A model generated the notes under the pieces. That model was not told the DNA's origin, did not search any database, and was given only the letters and a program-made list of their open reading frames with translations. The position numbers and the translations under genes are program-made. Shown one piece after another: positions 60,681 to 64,000 of a stretch of DNA of 64,000 bases. Each line of letters begins with the position of its first letter. Within the stretch, counting starts at the first letter, position 1. Source of the stretch: Musa acuminata AAA Group (lineage: Eukaryota; Streptophyta; Magnoliopsida; Zingiberales; Musaceae); NCBI RefSeq assembly GCF_036884655.1, contig NC_088342.1, positions 31,874,501-31,938,500 of the forward strand, written 5' to 3'.

Positions 60681-61985
60681 TGCTAGGATCGAGTCAGCAC
60701 TAAGAGGGGGTGGTGAATTAGTACAGCAGATAAAAAATATCAGTTTAAAAATCTTCGTACGTTAATAAAAAATCGATCTCGGAAGTTAGCTTAAAAGCAT
60801 GTTTGTTCGTAAAGGTAGTGAAAGCCAAGTAAGGAGGAAGTGAAGCAATTGCAAAGTAAGTAAATGACAATAATAGAAATGCAAACCAGAATTTATAGTA
60901 GTTCGGTCATTATGACTTACATCCACTTCTGATTCCTCCTCCATCGAGGTCACTGGTATCTACTAATGGTCTTCCTTCAATAGGCGAAGACCAACCACCT
61001 CTTTACAATGCTTTCTCCTTATCACAGGTTTAGGAGATAACCCCTACATGCCTCACACCTCTCTTGAATGATCATAACACTAGAAAGGAATGAGGAGGAC
61101 TCTTTGCACTTTTACAACACTTTTAACACCCTAAGATTTCAAGATATTGTTCACACTTTCGTGCCCTTTAATGTAGAAAAAGGTGGGATATTTATAGGCC
61201 CTAATGGCTTCAGAATTGGAGTCAAAAAGTGTCACATTCCTGGATTTTTGGGTACTGGTGGTACCACCACAATTATTGGGCGGTACTACCGCTTGTAGAT
61301 TGACACTGGGTGGTACCACCACTCAATCTGGACAGTACCACTACCTGACAAAGCTCGAAGATTGAGCTTTAGCGGTACCACTGCCTGAGAGTATTAACTG
61401 TCAATGGTACCATTGCCTAAAGCACTTGGGAGACTAAGTCCCAAGCGGTGCCACCGTTGGCCATGACTTCAGGTGCTGAATGGGCTATTCAACCGGCCCA
61501 ATTCAGCCCTGTCAAGGGCCCAGTTGGCCCCTAATTGAGTTAGTAGGATTACTTCTCAATCCTAACTCAACCTAAGGTCTAACTATGATAATTTAAAATA
61601 TTAACTAAATAATCTTGGACTGATATGTCAATTGTTCTTCCGGTGAGTTTCCGGCGATCTTCCGACGAACTTCTAACAATCTCTCAGTAATGTTCCAGCG
61701 GACTCTTAGCAAGCTCCTGGACTTTACACAATCTTCTTGGCGAGTTCCGACAAGCTTCTTTGGTAAGCTCCTAGACTTCTTGGTCAATTCCGATAGAACC
61801 TCCGATGAATGTCTGGACTTCTGATGAACTCTCGAACTCCCAACGAAATCTCGATCTTGACTCCGGTCCAACATCTACTTTATGCCTTACTGCTATCATA
61901 GTTGATCCTGCACATTTTTCTCAACATATAGATTAGATCAAATAATTTATCAACTGATTTCATCATCAAAATCTGAGATTCAACA
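60681..61985 (-). repeat. 5' LTR of element G
   Basis: 1305 bp from TGCTAGGATCGAG to GATTCAACA. GGCGGTACTACCGC and GCGGTACCACTGCC palindrome relatives lie at 61255-61465, GGATATTTATAGGCCC near 61186 and the degenerate short repeat array at 61630-61850. A primer-site relative (TTGATATCAGAGC on the minus strand) abuts at 60668-60680. Confidence 0.87.
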
Positions 61986-61990
61986 AGTTA

Positions 61991-63768
61991 TGCTGTTGAG
62001 AGCTTGGTAATCAATGCACATTCATCATGTTCCATCCTTCTTTTGTATGAGGAGCACCGGTAAAGAGTAGGGGCTACAACTTGGCCAAATAACTTCTATT
62101 TTAAGTATCTCTTTTACAATCCTTTCTATTTCATCATTCTAAAGATGTGAATATTGATATAGCCAAGTATTTATTGGAGGTTTGCCTGAAAGAATTGGTA
62201 TATAATGATCATGCCGACGGGTAGGAGGTAGGTTGCGTGGTTTGTCAAATATATATGAAAATTCAGCAAGCAAAGGAAGTAGATTTGGATCTTCAAATTC
62301 TGTTGGCTCTCCCTTAGTTTGCTGCTCAAGTTGTACCAAAAAGTCACTGCATACTTTGTGCAAAACTTTCTCCATTCGTTATATGCAAATCGTCATTAAG
62401 TCAGCCCTACGTCTCCCATGCAGTATCACATATTTCCCCTTACTGTAAAATTTCATAATTTGTTCCACAAAATTCCAAGAAACATCACTTAATATTATCA
62501 GCCATTCGATGCCAAGAACAGCCACATAATCATCAAGAGGGAGGAGGAAGAAATATGCAATTATCTCTTGATCTTGTAGCAATAGTTTAACCCGCGGGCA
62601 TAGGATCACACTTCAAAATTCGTCCGTTGGTGATCTTAACATCAAACCTGCTGCAATTCTTGATAGGTAAGGCCATCCAGATAGCAACCTTGCTGTTCAT
62701 AAAATTATTAGTGCTCCCGGTGTCAATAAGAATGGTGATAGGCTGTGCTTTAGAAGTCCTCCCACTTTCATCGTTTGCGAGTTCACGTAATCGACAAGGG
62801 CATGCATCGTAATATTGACCGACTATTGTTCTTCATCCGCGACCTCTTCCTCATGCTCCTAGACCTCCTCCTCCTTCATGTCTTCAAGAGGTTCAATCAA
62901 TAGGAGGCGGCCCCTTTTGCAGCGATGATCATGGTTCCATGGCTCGTCGTAATGCTAACAAAGACCCTTTGCTGATCGGTCACATAGTTTTTCTCTTGTC
63001 AATTTTTTTGGTAGCGAAGGATGGCTGAAAGTAAAAGAAGGTTTATATGCTATGAGCCTAGGAGAGGTTCTCATCCTTCAAGCATATTGGTTGAGCCATT
63101 CTTCTTTTATTCGGGCGAAAGAAATCACAGTTGTCACGGTACGGGGCTGTCACGCCTTAACCTCCCCTTTTATCTCTGGCTTGAGTCCTTCAATGAATGT
63201 TCCTAACAATTGATGGTCAATCCAATCATAAGTAAGGTAGGATAGCTTCTCAAACCTGGTTTGGTACTCTTGAATCATAGATGTTTGTCGAATCTTTGCG
63301 AGTTGGCCATCGATATTTTCATACTACATAGGTCCGAAATGATTCAGCAGTGCATTCTTAAATTAATTCCATGTCGGAGCCCCATGATTGTATTCCAGCC
63401 AATTGTACTATTGAATAACATCTCCTTCAAGGTGGATGAGAGTAATTTCCACCATAGCATCATCCGACATTCGGTAATAGCGAATGTAACATTCGGCGTG
63501 CGAAATCCACCCCGTCGGGTCTCCTTCTTCCCATCGCAAGAAGTCCGCCCTCATGCATGGATGAAGCATATCCAAGGGTTTTCCCTCCTTCTCTAGAGGT
63601 TTGTCTAAACTCTCTCCTCACTAAAATTTGATTGGACTCGACGGTTGTCTAATTCTGAATTTTGCAAACAAAACGTGCAATTTGTCCCCTAAGCGCGATT
63701 CAAGCCGTAATTCAATCCGAGATTCCAATACTTCAAATTTAGCATCAATTAGATCTTGAGAAGCCATA
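61991..63768 (-). pseudogene. Gypsy gag, protease and reverse transcriptase start (element J)
   Basis: Minus-strand start MASQDLIDAKFEVLESRI at 63768. Gag shows FLRWEEGDPTGWISHAECYI and GQLAKIRQTSMIQEYQTRFE, with several in-frame stops. The protease core ITILIDTGSTNNFMNSK (about 62690-62750) keeps the catalytic DTG. Next come LPLDDYVAVLGIEWL (62379-62609), the spacer LPPTRRHDHYIPIL (62139-62375) and the reverse transcriptase start VLLIQKKDGT...MCIDYQALNS, where a tryptophan codon and its neighbour read as stops. G interrupts just after this. Confidence 0.87.
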
Positions 63769-64000
63769 GCATATGCCTATAGATTAAAGATGTCCCTATC
63801 TTTTTTTTGTTGATAGGTTAATGGCATGGGGTGGTGGAAGGTTCAGAAAAATTGAGGATCACGGAAAGATGCTGTAGTAGATTTTTACGTCTAAAGTGTA
63901 GCAGTTTGGATGTAAAAGGTCAATGGTTTATATTGAGAATTTTTTAACAAAACCAAAGAGAAATCCACTGTTAGGAAGTGTCAAAGCTATCGTAAAAATT
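63769..64000 (-). other. 5' leader of element J, incomplete
   Basis: Non-coding sequence upstream of the J gag start. No primer site or LTR is reached before the window edge. Confidence 0.6.

Larger units (their letters stand above)
45559..61985 (-). mobile_element. Element G: Sirevirus-type element with gag and partial pol, inserted in J
   Basis: Flanked by near-identical 5-bp sequences GGTTA (45554-45558) and AGTTA (61986-61990), and by the broken halves of the J reverse transcriptase. It has a 5' LTR at 60681-61985, gag at about 59136-60631, protease at about 58943-59010 and 55390-55474, an integrase relic and the start of a reverse transcriptase down to 54350. H then replaces the rest, and only 395 bp of the 3' LTR survive at left. 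Element I is inserted in the protease. Confidence 0.85.
42705..64000 (-). mobile_element. Element J: Ty3/gypsy chromovirus, split by G, runs off the right edge
   Basis: Minus-strand element: 3' LTR 42705-43081, chromodomain, integrase, RNase H and part of the reverse transcriptase (about 43090-45553), then insertion G, then the reverse transcriptase start, protease and gag (61991-63768) and leader to the edge. The reading MCIDYQALNS is broken by G, and IKDKCLIP resumes on the other side. The 5' LTR is outside the window. Several stops make it defective. Confidence 0.9.

Noticed and set aside
42158..64000. Possible integrated pararetrovirus (caulimovirid) sequence
   Set aside because: All reverse transcriptase and RNase H pieces have copia or gypsy gene order with LTRs; no movement-protein or coat-protein-like region was seen.

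Overview
This is plant nuclear DNA, not prokaryotic: an intron-containing aldo-keto reductase gene sits beside about 54 kb of LTR retrotransposons inserted into one another. Very long Ty1/copia elements of Sirevirus type predominate. They have GC-rich palindromes in the LTR, several polypurine tracts before the 3' LTR and a TGGTATCAGAGC primer site. Their abundance suggests a monocot; Musaceae (banana or enset) is a guess at low confidence. There is no rRNA, tRNA gene, CRISPR array or operon.

Layout. 1-541: end of a Sirevirus LTR, then the 3' end of a Ty3/gypsy chromovirus. 542-2898: unassigned. 3010-6685 (minus): one apparently intact five-exon aldo-keto reductase, the only convincing host gene. 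6900-10137: AT-rich, geneless, with one decayed tandem repeat. 10138 to the end: a tower of retrotransposons, lettered here A to K plus X.

Element C (minus, from 10138) is split by B (minus, 11435-26833, target duplication AACTC). B is split in its LTR by A (plus, 11535-19893, target duplication ACCAT). The right LTR of C is cut by D (30923), then comes an unidentified repeat X (about 31221-32365), then E (minus, from 32366). E carries F (plus, 34890-42152, target duplication TTGGA), whose two 1520-bp LTRs read identical. E is then cut by K (42577), K by J (chromovirus, minus, from 42705), and J by G (minus, 45559-61985) in the middle of its reverse transcriptase. G contains H (gypsy, 45953-54349) and I (gypsy, 55475-58937, target duplication CTAGG). 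J runs off the right edge.

Most of these elements cannot move alone. A, B, C and F keep gag and long non-coding sequence but no reverse transcriptase or integrase. I keeps gag and protease. E, G, H and J show pol genes broken by stops, deletions or insertions. F has an open gag, identical LTRs and an exact target duplication, so it moved very recently and presumably used proteins supplied by an autonomous relative elsewhere. A and F share the same shortened Gag with the same new C-terminal tail, which suggests an established gag-only lineage.

Start, end and nesting calls come from TG...CA LTR ends, primer sites, polypurine tracts and target duplications read by eye. Lineage names rest on recognised motifs; no database search was made.
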